64,000 nucleotides of DNA, from assembly GCA_016938395.1 (NCBI GenBank), contig JAFGUS010000078.1, positions 19,014 to 83,013 on the forward strand. Direction: 5' to 3'. Position numbers and translations under genes: made by a program. Position 1 is the stretch's first letter. Each line of letters opens with the position of its first letter. The notes below the pieces were generated by a model. That model saw only the letters and a list, made by a program, of their open reading frames with translations. It searched no databases and was not told the origin of the DNA. Origin of the DNA: Coriobacteriia bacterium. Its GTDB lineage: Bacteria > Actinomycetota > Coriobacteriia > Anaerosomatales > Anaerosomataceae. Shown here piece after piece: positions 54,927-64,000 of this stretch.

Positions 54927-55739
54927 TCAGTCTCCCGGCGCGAGCAGACGCTCGAAGGTCTCGTGGCTCAGCAGGTCGACCTCAGAGGCGGTGATGACGA
55001 ACTGTCGCGCCTCCGTGCGCGCCTTGGCCCAGTCCACGGTGCCCAGACGGGACAGCACGATACCCTTCCAGTTCTCCGGTCCGATGACCGGCCCCTCCCA
55101 ACCGCCCTGTGCAACCGCGTTCCGGAGCAGCTCGAGGTTTGGAGCGGGCCAGGTGGGGTCGGCGGTGTACCACAGCAGATCGTACAGGTCACGACCCTTC
55201 GTGTACTGGCGCATCAGTACCGCGGCCAGCTTACCGGCGAAGAGCGATGCTTTGTCGTGGTGATAGATTCGCAGCGGTACGAACCGCCGCACGTCACTCA
55301 CCTGACACACAGCACCAGAGGGTGGATTGGTGTCCACCTCGACCTTGACGCTGATGATCTCGCTCGCGTGAGGCGAGAGTCCAAGCTCGTGCAGCAGACC
55401 CGGGAACTTCACGAACGCCTTGTCGACGGCAGACCCGAAGCCCTTGCGCGCAATCTCAAGTGCATACCCCTCCCGTTCGAGCGGGCGCGTGAAATCGTAG
55501 ACGAGCTCATCGAAGTCGTATGCATGCGCGTTGTGCTCGAGCGAGAAGTCGAGGTCTTCCGAGTAGCGCGGAATCATGAAGAGGAAGCGAAGCGCGGTGC
55601 CGCCCATGAAGGCGATCGACGTGAGGTGACCCGCCAGACCGAGGCTTTGCAGCATGCGCGCCTGCAGGTACTCACGAACCACCGAACGCTCCGTGCCGGG
55701 CACCGCCTCCGCCACGTGCCTTGCCAGTTCGGGCTTCAC
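54927..55739 (-). CDS. abiEii: AbiEii-type nucleotidyltransferase toxin
   Basis: A 270-residue protein of the nucleotidyltransferase toxin family (DUF1814 type). The NTase motif is GGTALRFLF...RYSEDLDFSL, with the two catalytic aspartates in EDLDF. Further motifs are KASLFAGKLAAVLMRQYTKGRDLYDLLWY (core KLAAVLMRQYTKGRDLYDL), as in AbiEii/MenT-like toxins. GTG at 55739 overlaps the antitoxin stop as GTGA. A longer upstream frame exists but is not likely. All conserved residues are present, so the toxin appears intact. Confidence 0.88.
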   Translation of the reverse strand: MKPELARHVAEAVPGTERSVVREYLQARMLQSLGLAGHLTSIAFMGGTALRFLFMIPRYSEDLDFSLEHNAHAYDFDELVYDFTRPLEREGYALEIARKGFGSAVDKAFVKFPGLLHELGLSPHASEIISVKVEVDTNPPSGAVCQVSDVRRFVPLRIYHHDKASLFAGKLAAVLMRQYTKGRDLYDLLWYTADPTWPAPNLELLRNAVAQGGWEGPVIGPENWKGIVLSRLGTVDWAKARTEARQFVITASEVDLLSHETFERLLAPGD

Positions 55740-56416
55740 GGCCGTCTCTCCTCGTACTGACCACGCCGGTCGACAGCGTGATACTCGGCAGCTTCCTCCG
55801 CTGCATACGCGGTCACCCACTCGAGAGCCTCTCGGACACGCCGGCTCCCCGTCAGCTTCGCCATCATGACAGCCTCGTCCAAACGCAATCTATCCAGATT
55901 CTGAAGCCGTAGTTCGGCAAGATACGCCGGATCGGCAGCGTCCCGTTCCAGATAAAGCAGGTCAACAAGCGCCTTTTCCGGCGTGGCAACGAACACCCGG
56001 TCGCCGCTGGTCAGGTCAAGCGCCTCGTATCCCCAGAAGAGCTCGGACTTCACGTGTCGGTACGTATAGGTGCCAAGTGGCGTGGCCCACGTGCCTGGTC
56101 TGCCCGTGGTGACCGATGTGGTGGTAGGCACGTACTCGGGGATGATGCCGTGCTCGGCCAGAACCGAACTCAGGCTCACGTACGAGCCACGGACGAGGCG
56201 GTTGGCGATCACATACGGATGCGGCCGCCGCAACCCAGGCGATTCCGACTCGGCGAACGCATACAGACCGCGGCGCAGCTGGATCAGACGGCCCGCGCGA
56301 ACCCAGCGCGACAGCTGCCGCGCAACGTCGCGACGATCCACCGGGCCTACGAGCAGCAGCCCCGTCTCAAAGACAGGTTCGCCACCGACAGCCGAGAGCA
56401 GTTCTTGCCACTTCAT
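55736..56416 (-). CDS. abiEi: AbiEi-type antitoxin / transcriptional autorepressor
   Basis: A 226-residue protein with an N-terminal winged-helix domain (VARQLSRWVRAGRLIQLRRGLYAFAES, core LSRWVRAGRLIQLRRGLY) and the AbiEi C-terminal antitoxin domain (YVSLSSVLAEHGIIPE, VATPEKALVDLLYL). AbiEi binds inverted repeats in its own promoter. A perfect 12-bp inverted repeat lies directly at the start codon. The ATG at 56416 forms part of that repeat. Confidence 0.87.
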   Translation of the reverse strand: MKWQELLSAVGGEPVFETGLLLVGPVDRRDVARQLSRWVRAGRLIQLRRGLYAFAESESPGLRRPHPYVIANRLVRGSYVSLSSVLAEHGIIPEYVPTTTSVTTGRPGTWATPLGTYTYRHVKSELFWGYEALDLTSGDRVFVATPEKALVDLLYLERDAADPAYLAELRLQNLDRLRLDEAVMMAKLTGSRRVREALEWVTAYAAEEAAEYHAVDRRGQYEERRP

Positions 56417-56451
56417 GGCAGTAAGTTACCACACATGGCAACTTACTGCCA
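56416..56451. promoter_or_regulatory. AbiE operator: perfect 12-bp inverted repeat at the antitoxin start
   Basis: TGGCAGTAAGTT-N12-AACTTACTGCCA has complete 12-base arms and begins at the antitoxin start codon. It is a strong candidate for AbiEi binding and autorepression. Because it includes the start, the transcript may be short-leadered. Confidence 0.7.
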
Positions 56452-56467
56452 CGGGTCAGTGCTCCCC

Positions 56468-59400
56468 TTACTCCAGTATCGCCTCGATCTGTGCATACAC
56501 CGCAGGGCTCACGGCGGAGTCCCCGCCGAACACGCGGCAGCGCTCTATCTCGGGTGCATGCGCCGTGAGTGCAGCTGCGGTTGCAGCCGAGAGTGTGTCG
56601 GGCCGTGTCATGAGCAGCACGCCGTTGTACGCACCACACGCCACGCCTCCGCCGAGCGCGTCGGGGAACGACGTGCCTGTGGCAAGGCCCACAAGCCGCC
56701 AACTCCCCCACCCGCGTGCGATGCCCTTGGTGGCCACATCAACGGCGGTGGCGTAACGGTCAGCGCCCGACCAGCGCACGACGCTCACGCCCGGCAGCGC
56801 GTCCAGTGCAGCCTCCACACCCGAGCTGACCGCTGCCGTGCCGCCCGCGATGACACACTCCGACACGCCGAGCCGCGTCACCGCGGACCCGGTGGCGGCG
56901 GAGAGTGTCGTCGAGCCGGTGAGCAGCACCGGGATTCCCTGGCTGTACGCGAACGGTGCCACCGCGAGCGCATCGGCGAAGTTGTCGCCACGCGCAATGA
57001 ACGCCCTGCCGGCAAACGCCGCACCCGCATGCTCTTCGATGGCGTCGGCCACCGCGGCTGCGGTCGCGTAGCGGTCCGCGCCAGCGATGCGCTCCACACT
57101 CACGCCTGCGATCCCGTCCACCGCCTGCTCAACAGCCAGCGTCACCGCGGACGTGCCGCCCACGATGAAGACCTTGCTCGCGCCGAGGTCGATGATGGTC
57201 TGGCGCACCGTATCAGGCAGCGCGGTCGGTGCGGTGAGGAGCAGTGGGCCGTCATAGGCGCCGGCGAGGCCGGACGCCGAGAGCGCGTCGGGGAACGCGG
57301 CACCGGTTGCAAGCACCACCGTCTCGGCCGTGTCGAAGCTCTCCGTGGCGATCGTGCACGCGGTCAGATACCGGTCCGTGCCCCACCACCGGTCGAGCAA
57401 CTCCTCGCCGGGGAGTGTGGAGACCGTAATCGTATCGGTGAGTTGCCGCACGTTGGGCGGCACCGCGGTGTCGCGGTACTCCACGGCCACGGTCTTCTCA
57501 CCGTCGCCGTCGGGGAGCGTCACCAGGCGCTCCGCGGCGTATGGCATCCACTCGCCCCACGTGGTTCCGCCGTCGGCCGAGATGCGCATGTCACCCATGC
57601 CGGAGTGCGCGTCAGTCACCGCCGAGTTCACCGTGACTTCCAACTCCGACGTGCTGGTCGCGCCTCCCGCAAGCGTCATCGTGCCGGCGGGTGCGGCGGC
57701 GTCCACGCGCACCATCGAGTGTGCCATCGCGCCGAGGTTGCTGCCGTTGTCTTCAGCACGGACGTGGAAGTACCACACGCCGTCGGTGAGCGGCTGGTAC
57801 ATCTTGGTCCGGGGATCGAGAACAGCGTCATCGGACGGGCCCGTGGCCGTATCAGCCGTCTGGTCCGCGCTCACCCAGTACTGCGCGATGCCGCTGCCGT
57901 CACTCACAGCGTCCCACGCCCACACGCCCACCCGGTTTCCGTACCAGGTGTCGGGGTCGGGGTGGCTCGTGCTCCACACGTTGGCAGCGGCCGGCGGCAC
58001 ACGGTCGTGCAACACGGCGGTCTGTGTGGCCTCACGATTGCCGAGGACGTCCACCGACGCGTACGTGATCTCGTGGTATCCGTCCTCGGTGACCTCGAAC
58101 GGCCCCGTGTACTCACCCTGGTCTACATCGTCCACGCCGTAGTAGGTGGCGGCCACATCGGCCACCAGACCGCGCGCCGTGAGCGTTATCTCCAGCATGT
58201 CGGCGCTGCCGGTGGCGGTGGCGAGCATGGTCACCGGAGCATCCGTGAGCTCGTAGAGCTGCGCGCTGACGTTGGTCTGCAGCCCCCCTGCCGCCACGGT
58301 CACCGTCGTTGCACCCGAGGGAGCATAGGCCATGTAGTAGTACTGCTTCGCCAGCCACGGACGGCTCCCCGACGCGTCGAACTCGACCAGATAGTCGCCG
58401 GGTGGCACGTGGGTCGCATACGTTCCGGTGTCTGCAGCCGTCTGGCGGTCGCTCACCTGGTACAGGCGCGCATTTCCGGCATCATCGAGTATGTGGAACC
58501 GCACGAGCACTTCTCCGAGCGGCGCGCCGTCTTCGGCCGCCGTCACGGAACCCCTGATCTGCGCGTAGCGTTCGAGCGCCGCATCCGCACCGGTTGAGAC
58601 CGTCTCTCCCGGACTGACCATGATCGAGGTGGCTTCTTCGACAAACCACGCATCGCCGGTGAACTCCTGGGCGTACGTGCCCATCTGGTCCCAGAACCCC
58701 AAACGCCACTCACCCTCAGGCAGGCCGATGGTGTACGTGCCTTCAGTACTCGTCATCGCGGACGCGTACCGGGAACCCCAGATACCCGGCGGGTCCTCGA
58801 TATACGCGTTGACCTGGATGCCGCCGACCGGATCGCCACTCACCGCATCGGTCACCGTGCCGGTGATGTAGCCGAGCTCATCGAGCGCCACATCGATGTC
58901 ATCGCGCACGTCGCCCGCCACGAGCGCAATCGGCGTGGGCTGCCCGTAGCCGCTCCACACGCCGTCGTACCACTCCCACACGTAGGGACTGTGGGGCTCT
59001 GACGTCTCCCACGCGAAGAGAACCGCATAGGTGCCCGGCGACACGTTCACGCTGTACGTCCCGTTCCAGGCGGAGCGGGTGAAGTATGCCGGTTCCCACC
59101 AGGTGCCGGTCCAGCGGCGCACGTCCACCCGCACGTCTTCGAGCACCGCGCCGCCATCGGCAGCGGTGACCACACCCGAGATGGTCGCGTAGGCGCTCAG
59201 AACCGCCTCTTCGAGCGTGACCACGCCGCCCGCGCTCACCGGGATGTCATCCCCGGCCTCGATGCCGTTGCTCTCCAGAAGTATGTCGTCGTACACCTCG
59301 GTTAGATGCTTGCCGTCCTGGTCGTAGAAGGTCACGCGCAGCGTCCCGGGCGGCACCGTGAGCGTGTACTCGCCCGTGGCGGGATCGGCATAGTCGTAGG

Positions 59401-60901
59401 CAAGCGGCCTCCACCCAGCGGCGCCCTCCATCCATGCGGTGACCTGGAACGTGCCGGGCACGCCCTGCTCGCTCGTGACGATGCCCTGGATCGTGCCCGC
59501 GAGCGCGAGCGACGCGTCGCGCGTGACGGTCTCGTCGCGCGCAACGGCAACCGAGGTGGCCTCCACGTCGATGTAGGTGTCGTTCCAGTACTCGGTGGCA
59601 TACGTGCCCGAGGGATCGCTGTAGCGCACCTCGTAGGTGCCGGCATCCACGTAGGCGGTGAAGACACCGCTCGCGTTGGTGGTGACCACCTGCGCGCCGC
59701 CCCACCCGCCACCGAGTGACACGTTACGCACCGCGACCTCGATGCCGTTGAGCACTCCGCCGCCAACGGCCTGCGTGACCGTGCCGGTGATGACCCCCTT
59801 GCGGCTGAGTGCCACCGACACACCGGTGGTGACCCCGCCGTTGGTGACCGTCACGCTGTCCGCATCTTCGATCGTGGCCGAGTCTTCGTAGTACTCACTT
59901 GCGTACACGCCGCCCGCATCCGAGAACCCCACGCGATACGTGCCCGGCCATAGCATCGGCACCACGTAGCCACCGTCAGCCTGCGTCGCCGTCTCCGAGC
60001 CCGACCACTCCCACGACGAGCCGTTCCAGACGTACGGCCGCACGCGAATGCCCGCCAGCGGCGCCCCGCTGGCCAGTGCGGTGACCGTGCCGGTGATCGA
60101 GCCCCCTTTGATGAGCGTTGCGTCGAGCCAGTCAGCGCCCGCGTTGGTGATTACAACCGGGGTGGCGTCTGTCAGCGACCTCACACCATCGTAGTACTCA
60201 ACCACGTACCCCAGGTCCAGCATCACCGGGTTGAACTCGACTCTGTAGGTGCCCGGATCGATCAGGGTACTCCACGAACCGTCAGCAGCCGAAGCGGTGC
60301 TGGTAGCCGTATAGGACCCCCCGCCGCCGGTCTTCTCCCACACGCGCACGGTGACCGGTGAGAGTGGGTCTCCCGTGCTCTCGTCGGTGACAGTTCCCGA
60401 GAGCGTCTGGCGCCGCCCCACGATGAGGTCGTACTGCCCCGTGCTGCCTTCGGCCTGGTATGCCTTCACGTACACGCGCTCGTTGGTCGAAGGCGTGTAC
60501 ACGATGCGCGAGATGATGCCGACCACATTGCGTTCGACAGTCTGGATGATGCCGCCCGCCTCGTGATACGCCGTGAGGGATGCGTTGGGCATGATGTTGT
60601 CCAACGCCGCGGTGCGGATCACGTACTCGGTGCCGGCTACCGCGTCGAAGTAGACGTAGTCGACGTCGGCCTCGTGATCGAAGGTATGCGTCTGCCGGGT
60701 GCCGTCGGGTGTGATCGGGTTTGCGGTCCCAACCGTGTCGTCGGGCTCGTACGCGTCATCAACCGCCATCGCTACCGAGGACGGGAACACCGGCACGGCG
60801 AGCAGCATCGCCACAACAACCGCGCGCGCCACCAAGCGCACTGCCCCCGCCGAGAATCCCCTCGCCCCGTCACGCCCCCGCGTACCGACCGCGCGCCACA
60901 T
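56468..60901 (-). CDS. Very large secreted CWB2 protein with repeated carboxypeptidase-regulatory-like domains
   Basis: A 1477-residue surface protein. A signal peptide ends near residue 46. A PPC-like domain (VDYVYFDAVAGTEY) covers about 50-160. At least seven repeats of a CarboxypepD_reg/CnaB-like fold follow to about 930, each with ITGTVT...G.YR/Y...PGTY. Ig-like segments then lead to three CWB2 domains over about the last 310 residues (GTDRYLTACTIA, GADRYATAAAVA, GADRYATAVDVA). Such beta-domain stalks usually hold a functional head away from the wall, but no enzyme is recognisable. It has no LPxTG. Confidence 0.87.
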   Translation of the reverse strand: MWRAVGTRGRDGARGFSAGAVRLVARAVVVAMLLAVPVFPSSVAMAVDDAYEPDDTVGTANPITPDGTRQTHTFDHEADVDYVYFDAVAGTEYVIRTAALDNIMPNASLTAYHEAGGIIQTVERNVVGIISRIVYTPSTNERVYVKAYQAEGSTGQYDLIVGRRQTLSGTVTDESTGDPLSPVTVRVWEKTGGGGSYTATSTASAADGSWSTLIDPGTYRVEFNPVMLDLGYVVEYYDGVRSLTDATPVVITNAGADWLDATLIKGGSITGTVTALASGAPLAGIRVRPYVWNGSSWEWSGSETATQADGGYVVPMLWPGTYRVGFSDAGGVYASEYYEDSATIEDADSVTVTNGGVTTGVSVALSRKGVITGTVTQAVGGGVLNGIEVAVRNVSLGGGWGGAQVVTTNASGVFTAYVDAGTYEVRYSDPSGTYATEYWNDTYIDVEATSVAVARDETVTRDASLALAGTIQGIVTSEQGVPGTFQVTAWMEGAAGWRPLAYDYADPATGEYTLTVPPGTLRVTFYDQDGKHLTEVYDDILLESNGIEAGDDIPVSAGGVVTLEEAVLSAYATISGVVTAADGGAVLEDVRVDVRRWTGTWWEPAYFTRSAWNGTYSVNVSPGTYAVLFAWETSEPHSPYVWEWYDGVWSGYGQPTPIALVAGDVRDDIDVALDELGYITGTVTDAVSGDPVGGIQVNAYIEDPPGIWGSRYASAMTSTEGTYTIGLPEGEWRLGFWDQMGTYAQEFTGDAWFVEEATSIMVSPGETVSTGADAALERYAQIRGSVTAAEDGAPLGEVLVRFHILDDAGNARLYQVSDRQTAADTGTYATHVPPGDYLVEFDASGSRPWLAKQYYYMAYAPSGATTVTVAAGGLQTNVSAQLYELTDAPVTMLATATGSADMLEITLTARGLVADVAATYYGVDDVDQGEYTGPFEVTEDGYHEITYASVDVLGNREATQTAVLHDRVPPAAANVWSTSHPDPDTWYGNRVGVWAWDAVSDGSGIAQYWVSADQTADTATGPSDDAVLDPRTKMYQPLTDGVWYFHVRAEDNGSNLGAMAHSMVRVDAAAPAGTMTLAGGATSTSELEVTVNSAVTDAHSGMGDMRISADGGTTWGEWMPYAAERLVTLPDGDGEKTVAVEYRDTAVPPNVRQLTDTITVSTLPGEELLDRWWGTDRYLTACTIATESFDTAETVVLATGAAFPDALSASGLAGAYDGPLLLTAPTALPDTVRQTIIDLGASKVFIVGGTSAVTLAVEQAVDGIAGVSVERIAGADRYATAAAVADAIEEHAGAAFAGRAFIARGDNFADALAVAPFAYSQGIPVLLTGSTTLSAATGSAVTRLGVSECVIAGGTAAVSSGVEAALDALPGVSVVRWSGADRYATAVDVATKGIARGWGSWRLVGLATGTSFPDALGGGVACGAYNGVLLMTRPDTLSAATAAALTAHAPEIERCRVFGGDSAVSPAVYAQIEAILE

Positions 60902-61020
60902 ACCGGCCTCCCCCCGAAGCGAACCGATAGGCTCACGCGCGCCCCCGCGCGCGTGCCTCTACGGGAGAATGTACCACCGGGCCGCGACATGATGCGTGCC
61001 GAGTGAGGGGAGCCTGGCCC

Positions 61021-62490
61021 CTAGTACGCCCCGCGCGCGAAGAGCACGGCGGGCACGGTGCGCGCCATCAGCGCGATGTCGAAGCCCACGCTCCAGTTCT
61101 CGATGTAGAAGAGGTCCAGGCGGACCATCTCCTCGAAGGTGAGCGACGAGCGGCCGGAGACCTGCCAGAGCCCGGTCATGCCGGGCGGCACCTCCATGCG
61201 GCGCCAGTGGTGGTCGCTATACTCGCCCGTCTCGCACGGCAGCGGCGGGCGCGGCCCCACGAGCGACATCTCGCCGCGGAGCACGTTGATGAGCTGCGGG
61301 AACTCGTCGATGGAGAACTTGCGCATCCACTTGCCCACGCGCGTCACGCGCGGATCGTCCTTCATCTTGAAGAGCGGCCCCGTGGCCTCGTTGGCCTCCG
61401 CGAGCTCGGACCTCCGGGCATCGGCATCCGCGCACATGGAGCGGAACTTGAACATGCCAAAGGGCACCCGGTCTTTGCCCATGCGCTCCTGCCGGTAGAA
61501 GATCGGGCCGCGCGAGTCGATCTTGATGGCGAGCACGAGCACGAGCCAGAGCGGCAGGCCAACGAGGATCACCACGAGTGACACCGCGATGTCGAAGACC
61601 CGCTTGGTGCGCAGCGCCCCCGGCGTGAGCGTCACACCCTTCACGGTCACCAGCGGGATGCCCGCCACCTCGCGCACGAGTACGCGCGACGTGAGCACCT
61701 CGAAGAGTCCCGACGAGATGTGGATCGACACGTCGATCCCGCGGAGCTCGCCGATCATGCGCGAGATGACGTCATGATCGAATGCCGAGGACGCGATGAT
61801 CACGGTGTCGATGCCGTGGGCACGCACCACGTCGGCCAGCTCGCGCGCCGAACCGAACGAGGGCACGTCCTCGGCGCAGTAGTCCAGCTCGAGTTCACCG
61901 GCTCGCTCGGTGGCGAGGCAGCCCACCGGCGTGAGGCCCTGCTCGGGACGCCCCAGCAGGTGGCGGATGATGTTCTGCGCCTCGCGGTTGCTCCCCACCA
62001 CGAGCGTCCGCCGGTGAAGCTTGCCCTTGCGCCGCTGCCACACGAGCACGTTGCGCACCAGGAGGCGGCCCGCACTCACGAGCACCACGGCGAGCACGAA
62101 CGCGATGAGCGTCCATGCCCGCGAGAGGCCGGGCGTCTTGAGCGCGTAGGTGGCGAGAATGAAGGCCACCACGCCGAGCGCGATGCCGCGGAGCACCCGG
62201 GAGAACTCGCCAGCGCCCCACGTGAGGCGGTCGAGATCGTAGAGCTTCTCCTGCCAGAGCATCACGAGCCAGATGGCCGAGAGCACGAGCGCGATCTGGT
62301 AGTAGGCCACCGAATCAGGCACGTTCTCGAGGCCTGCGGTGGCCTGAACCCCGCCGAAGCGGATCCACGTTGCACCGAAGGTGGCCGCCGCCAGCATCAC
62401 GGCATCGGTGACCACGAGCGTGGCGATCACCCGCCGTTTGCGCCCCGCGCGGTCGAGGAACTGACGCCCATCACCAGGATCTGCCGGCAC
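61021..62490 (-). CDS. Exopolysaccharide polyprenyl glycosylphosphotransferase (initiating sugar transferase)
   Basis: Transfers a sugar 1-phosphate to undecaprenyl phosphate to start a polysaccharide unit. The N-terminal half has several membrane helices and a CoA-binding-like domain (LVVGSNREAQNI). The C-terminal half is the catalytic bacterial sugar transferase domain: KRVFDIAVSLVVILVGLPLW, the KFRSM motif, FSIDEFPQLINVLRGEMSLVGPRPP (core DEFPQLINVLRGEMSLVGPRP) and PPGMTGLWQVSGR. Of several starts, GTG 62490 has GGGGGGCAGG just upstream, giving 489 residues. Confidence 0.9.
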   Translation of the reverse strand: MPADPGDGRQFLDRAGRKRRVIATLVVTDAVMLAAATFGATWIRFGGVQATAGLENVPDSVAYYQIALVLSAIWLVMLWQEKLYDLDRLTWGAGEFSRVLRGIALGVVAFILATYALKTPGLSRAWTLIAFVLAVVLVSAGRLLVRNVLVWQRRKGKLHRRTLVVGSNREAQNIIRHLLGRPEQGLTPVGCLATERAGELELDYCAEDVPSFGSARELADVVRAHGIDTVIIASSAFDHDVISRMIGELRGIDVSIHISSGLFEVLTSRVLVREVAGIPLVTVKGVTLTPGALRTKRVFDIAVSLVVILVGLPLWLVLVLAIKIDSRGPIFYRQERMGKDRVPFGMFKFRSMCADADARRSELAEANEATGPLFKMKDDPRVTRVGKWMRKFSIDEFPQLINVLRGEMSLVGPRPPLPCETGEYSDHHWRRMEVPPGMTGLWQVSGRSSLTFEEMVRLDLFYIENWSVGFDIALMARTVPAVLFARGAY

Positions 62491-62539
62491 CCTGCCCCCC
62501 TGAACGACCGTACGCGTACGTGTACATAACACAACGCAC

Positions 62540-62568
62540 ATCGTAGACGAAGCCACTGACACGGACAA
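62540..62568 (-). promoter_or_regulatory. Possible promoter upstream of the sugar-transferase gene
   Basis: TTGTCC (62568-62563), a 17-base spacer and TACGAT (62545-62540) on the minus strand match four of six positions each. They are followed by a TACGCGTACG-type palindromic stretch before the start. The promoter overlaps the end of fcl, so it would be internal to the cluster. Confidence 0.4.
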
Positions 62569-62580
62569 CAGGACGCGCGC

Positions 62581-63513
62581 CTACCCGGCAACGTTCTCCA
62601 CGTACCAGCGGTAGGTGCCCTCGATCCCCTCGCGCAGGCCGATCTTGGGCTGCCAGCCGAGTGCGGCAAGCCGCGAGACGTCCAGCAGCTTGCGGGGCGT
62701 GCCGTCAGGCTTGGAGGTGTCGTAGACGATCTCGCCGTCGAAGCCCACCACATCTGCGATGAGCGCCGCAAGCTCGGCGATGGTCACGTCGGTCCCCACG
62801 CCCACGTTCACGATCTCGTCGCCGTCGTAGTGCTCCATTAGGAACACCGCGGCGCTGGCAAGGTCGTCCACGTGCAGGAACTCGCGGCGCGGCGTGCCCG
62901 TGCCCCAGAGCGTCACCGTGGGCTCCCCCGCCACCTTGGCGTCGTGGAACTTGCGGATGAGCGCCGGGAGCACGTGCGAGCTTGCGAGGTCGAAGTTGTC
63001 GCCCGGCCCGTAGAGGTTGGTGGGCATGAGGCTGATGGCGTTGAATCCGTACTGACGCAGGTAGCTCTGCGCCATCACGATCCCGGCGATCTTGGCCACC
63101 GCGTACGCCTCGTTGGTGGGCTCGAGCGGCCCGGTGAGCAGGTACTCCTCCTTGAGCGGCTGCGGCGCCATCTTGGGGTAGATGCAGCTGCTGCCGAGGA
63201 ATACGAGCTTGCGCGCGCCGTAGCGGTACGCCGCGTCGATCACGTTGGTCTGCACCTGGAGGTTCTCGCGGATGAAGTCGGCCGGATAGGTGCTGTTGGC
63301 GAGAATGCCCCCCACCTTGGCGGCGGCGAGAAACACGTACTCGGGCCGCTCCGAGGCGAAGAACCCGTCCACACCCATCTGCACGGTGAGGTCGAGTTCC
63401 GCGCGCGTGCGCGTGACGAGCTTCCTGAAGCCCGCGTCCTTCAGCCGACGCAGGATGGCGCCGCCCACCAGCCCCCGGTGGCCGGCAACGTAGATGCGGC
63501 TCGTGCTATCCAT
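62581..63513 (-). CDS. fcl: GDP-L-fucose synthase
   Basis: Bifunctional epimerase/reductase making GDP-L-fucose from GDP-4-keto-6-deoxymannose. The 310-residue SDR protein begins with the NADP-binding motif [12 protein letters not shown]. It has [14 protein letters not shown], the catalytic YAVAKIAG (Y-x3-K) and [10 protein letters not shown]. The start overlaps the gmd stop by 8 bases. Together they supply fucose to the exopolysaccharide made by the next gene. Confidence 0.94.
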   Translation of the reverse strand: MDSTSRIYVAGHRGLVGGAILRRLKDAGFRKLVTRTRAELDLTVQMGVDGFFASERPEYVFLAAAKVGGILANSTYPADFIRENLQVQTNVIDAAYRYGARKLVFLGSSCIYPKMAPQPLKEEYLLTGPLEPTNEAYAVAKIAGIVMAQSYLRQYGFNAISLMPTNLYGPGDNFDLASSHVLPALIRKFHDAKVAGEPTVTLWGTGTPRREFLHVDDLASAAVFLMEHYDGDEIVNVGVGTDVTIAELAALIADVVGFDGEIVYDTSKPDGTPRKLLDVSRLAALGWQPKIGLREGIEGTYRWYVENVAG

Positions 63514-64000
63514 TGGAGATGCCCCTCAGCGCCACATCGTGTCCCGCGTCGCGGAGCGTCTTCTCCTGCGCGGCGAGCTCGAGGTCGTAGGCCACCATGC
63601 GGCGCACGAGTTCGTCAAAGCCCACCTTGGGCTCCCAGCCGAGCTGCTCGCGCGTCTTGGACGCGTCGCCGAGGAGGTAGTCCACCTCCGTGGGGCGGAA
63701 GTAGCGCGGGTCGATCTCCACGTACTCCTGCCAATCGAGCCCCACTTCCGCAAACGCGGCCTCCACGAACTCGCGCACCGAGTACGCCGAGCCGGTTGCC
63801 ACCACATAGTCGTCAGGGGCATCGGCCTGCAGCATCAGCCACATGGCCTCCACGTAGTCGGGCGCATAGCCCCAGTCGCGCTTGGCGTCCAGGTTGCCGA
63901 GGTAGAGCTTGTCCTGCAGGCCGTGCTTGATGCGCCCCACCGCGCGCGTGACCTTGCGCGTGACGAACGTCTCGCCGCGGCGCTCCGATTCGTGGTTGAA
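63506..64000 (-). CDS. gmd: GDP-mannose 4,6-dehydratase, C-terminal part (5' end beyond the window)
   Basis: The frame stays open to base 64000, where it enters as Phe-Asn-His-Glu. Motifs are [20 protein letters not shown], the [20 protein letters not shown] block that binds the substrate, and [12 protein letters not shown]. These give about 164 C-terminal residues of a protein usually near 340-370. It makes the fcl substrate. An internal GTG at 63940 is not a start. Confidence 0.95.
   Translation of the reverse strand, partial: FNHESERRGETFVTRKVTRAVGRIKHGLQDKLYLGNLDAKRDWGYAPDYVEAMWLMLQADAPDDYVVATGSAYSVREFVEAAFAEVGLDWQEYVEIDPRYFRPTEVDYLLGDASKTREQLGWEPKVGFDELVRRMVAYDLELAAQEKTLRDAGHDVALRGISNG

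Noticed and set aside
56054..58597. A long plus-strand open frame opposite the CWB2 and AbiE genes
   Set aside because: It has no family motif and low-complexity Arg/His content, and the opposite strand codes for clear CWB2 and AbiEi domains.
1..64000. CRISPR arrays, insertion sequences, integrases or prophage genes
   Set aside because: I saw no regularly spaced repeats, transposase motifs or phage proteins. The only clear accessory module is AbiE.

Overview
The window reads as chromosome of a high-GC anaerobic Gram-positive of a deep actinobacterial lineage. The best fit is Coriobacteriia or a relative (inference). The reasons are pervasive GTG starts and 4-base ATGA/GTGA overlaps, three secreted proteins anchored by cell-wall-binding repeat 2 (CWB2), a complex I operon without NuoE/F/G, a DHH-CBS-CBS-poly(A)-polymerase fusion, and an Fe-S-type tryptophanyl-tRNA synthetase. 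Almost every gene is on the minus strand, so transcription runs from high to low coordinates. Only degV, a metallophosphoesterase and one interrupted surface protein are on the plus strand.

Layout from low to high coordinates. 1-8.2 kb: a tightly overlapped housekeeping and shikimate run (hisC, aroF, tyrA, aroA, cmk, plsC, ispH, a DUF512 radical SAM protein, and probably der beyond the edge). 8.3-11.2 kb: the late cobalamin (nucleotide-loop) genes cobU, cobT, cobS and a CobC-like phosphatase. 11.2-17.9 kb: rluB, scpB, scpA, trpS, a site-2-type protease and the DHH-CBS-NTase fusion. 17.9-20.4 kb: deoB-deoA nucleoside salvage. 20.4-22.5 kb: a lone PilB/GspE ATPase and a small FlgM-like protein whose upstream sequence matches a sigma-28-type promoter. 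22.7-34.0 kb: an 11-gene nuo operon (nuoABCDHIJKLMN) behind a strong promoter that carries a Rex-like palindrome. 34-41 kb: an ABC-F protein, degV, a phosphoesterase, an MFS carrier, a small secreted protein and tRNA-Val(CAC). 41-49 kb: galE, wecB, two CWB2 surface proteins (one broken by an in-frame TGA) and a GAF/HD-GYP regulator. 49-54.7 kb: a branched-chain-amino-acid/amide type ABC importer with an acetamidase/formamidase. 54.9-56.4 kb: an AbiE toxin-antitoxin pair with a perfect palindrome at its start codon. 56.5-64 kb: a 1477-residue CWB2 protein and exopolysaccharide/fucose genes (a polyprenyl-phosphate sugar transferase, fcl, and gmd cut by the edge).

The most interesting object is the gene in the nuoI position (28199-30241). 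It encodes the NuoI N-terminal membrane-associated segment, then a whole GltD-like FAD/NAD(P)-binding iron-sulfur flavoprotein, then the NuoI two-[4Fe-4S] ferredoxin core, all in one 680-residue chain. The operon has no NuoE, NuoF or NuoG. The simplest reading is a complex I whose electron-input arm has been replaced by a flavoprotein inserted into NuoI. Other points worth a second look are the Rex-like site on the nuo promoter, the FlgM-like gene with no flagellar context, the altered Cys/His set in TrpS, the in-frame TGA in a CWB2 gene, and the AbiE palindrome.
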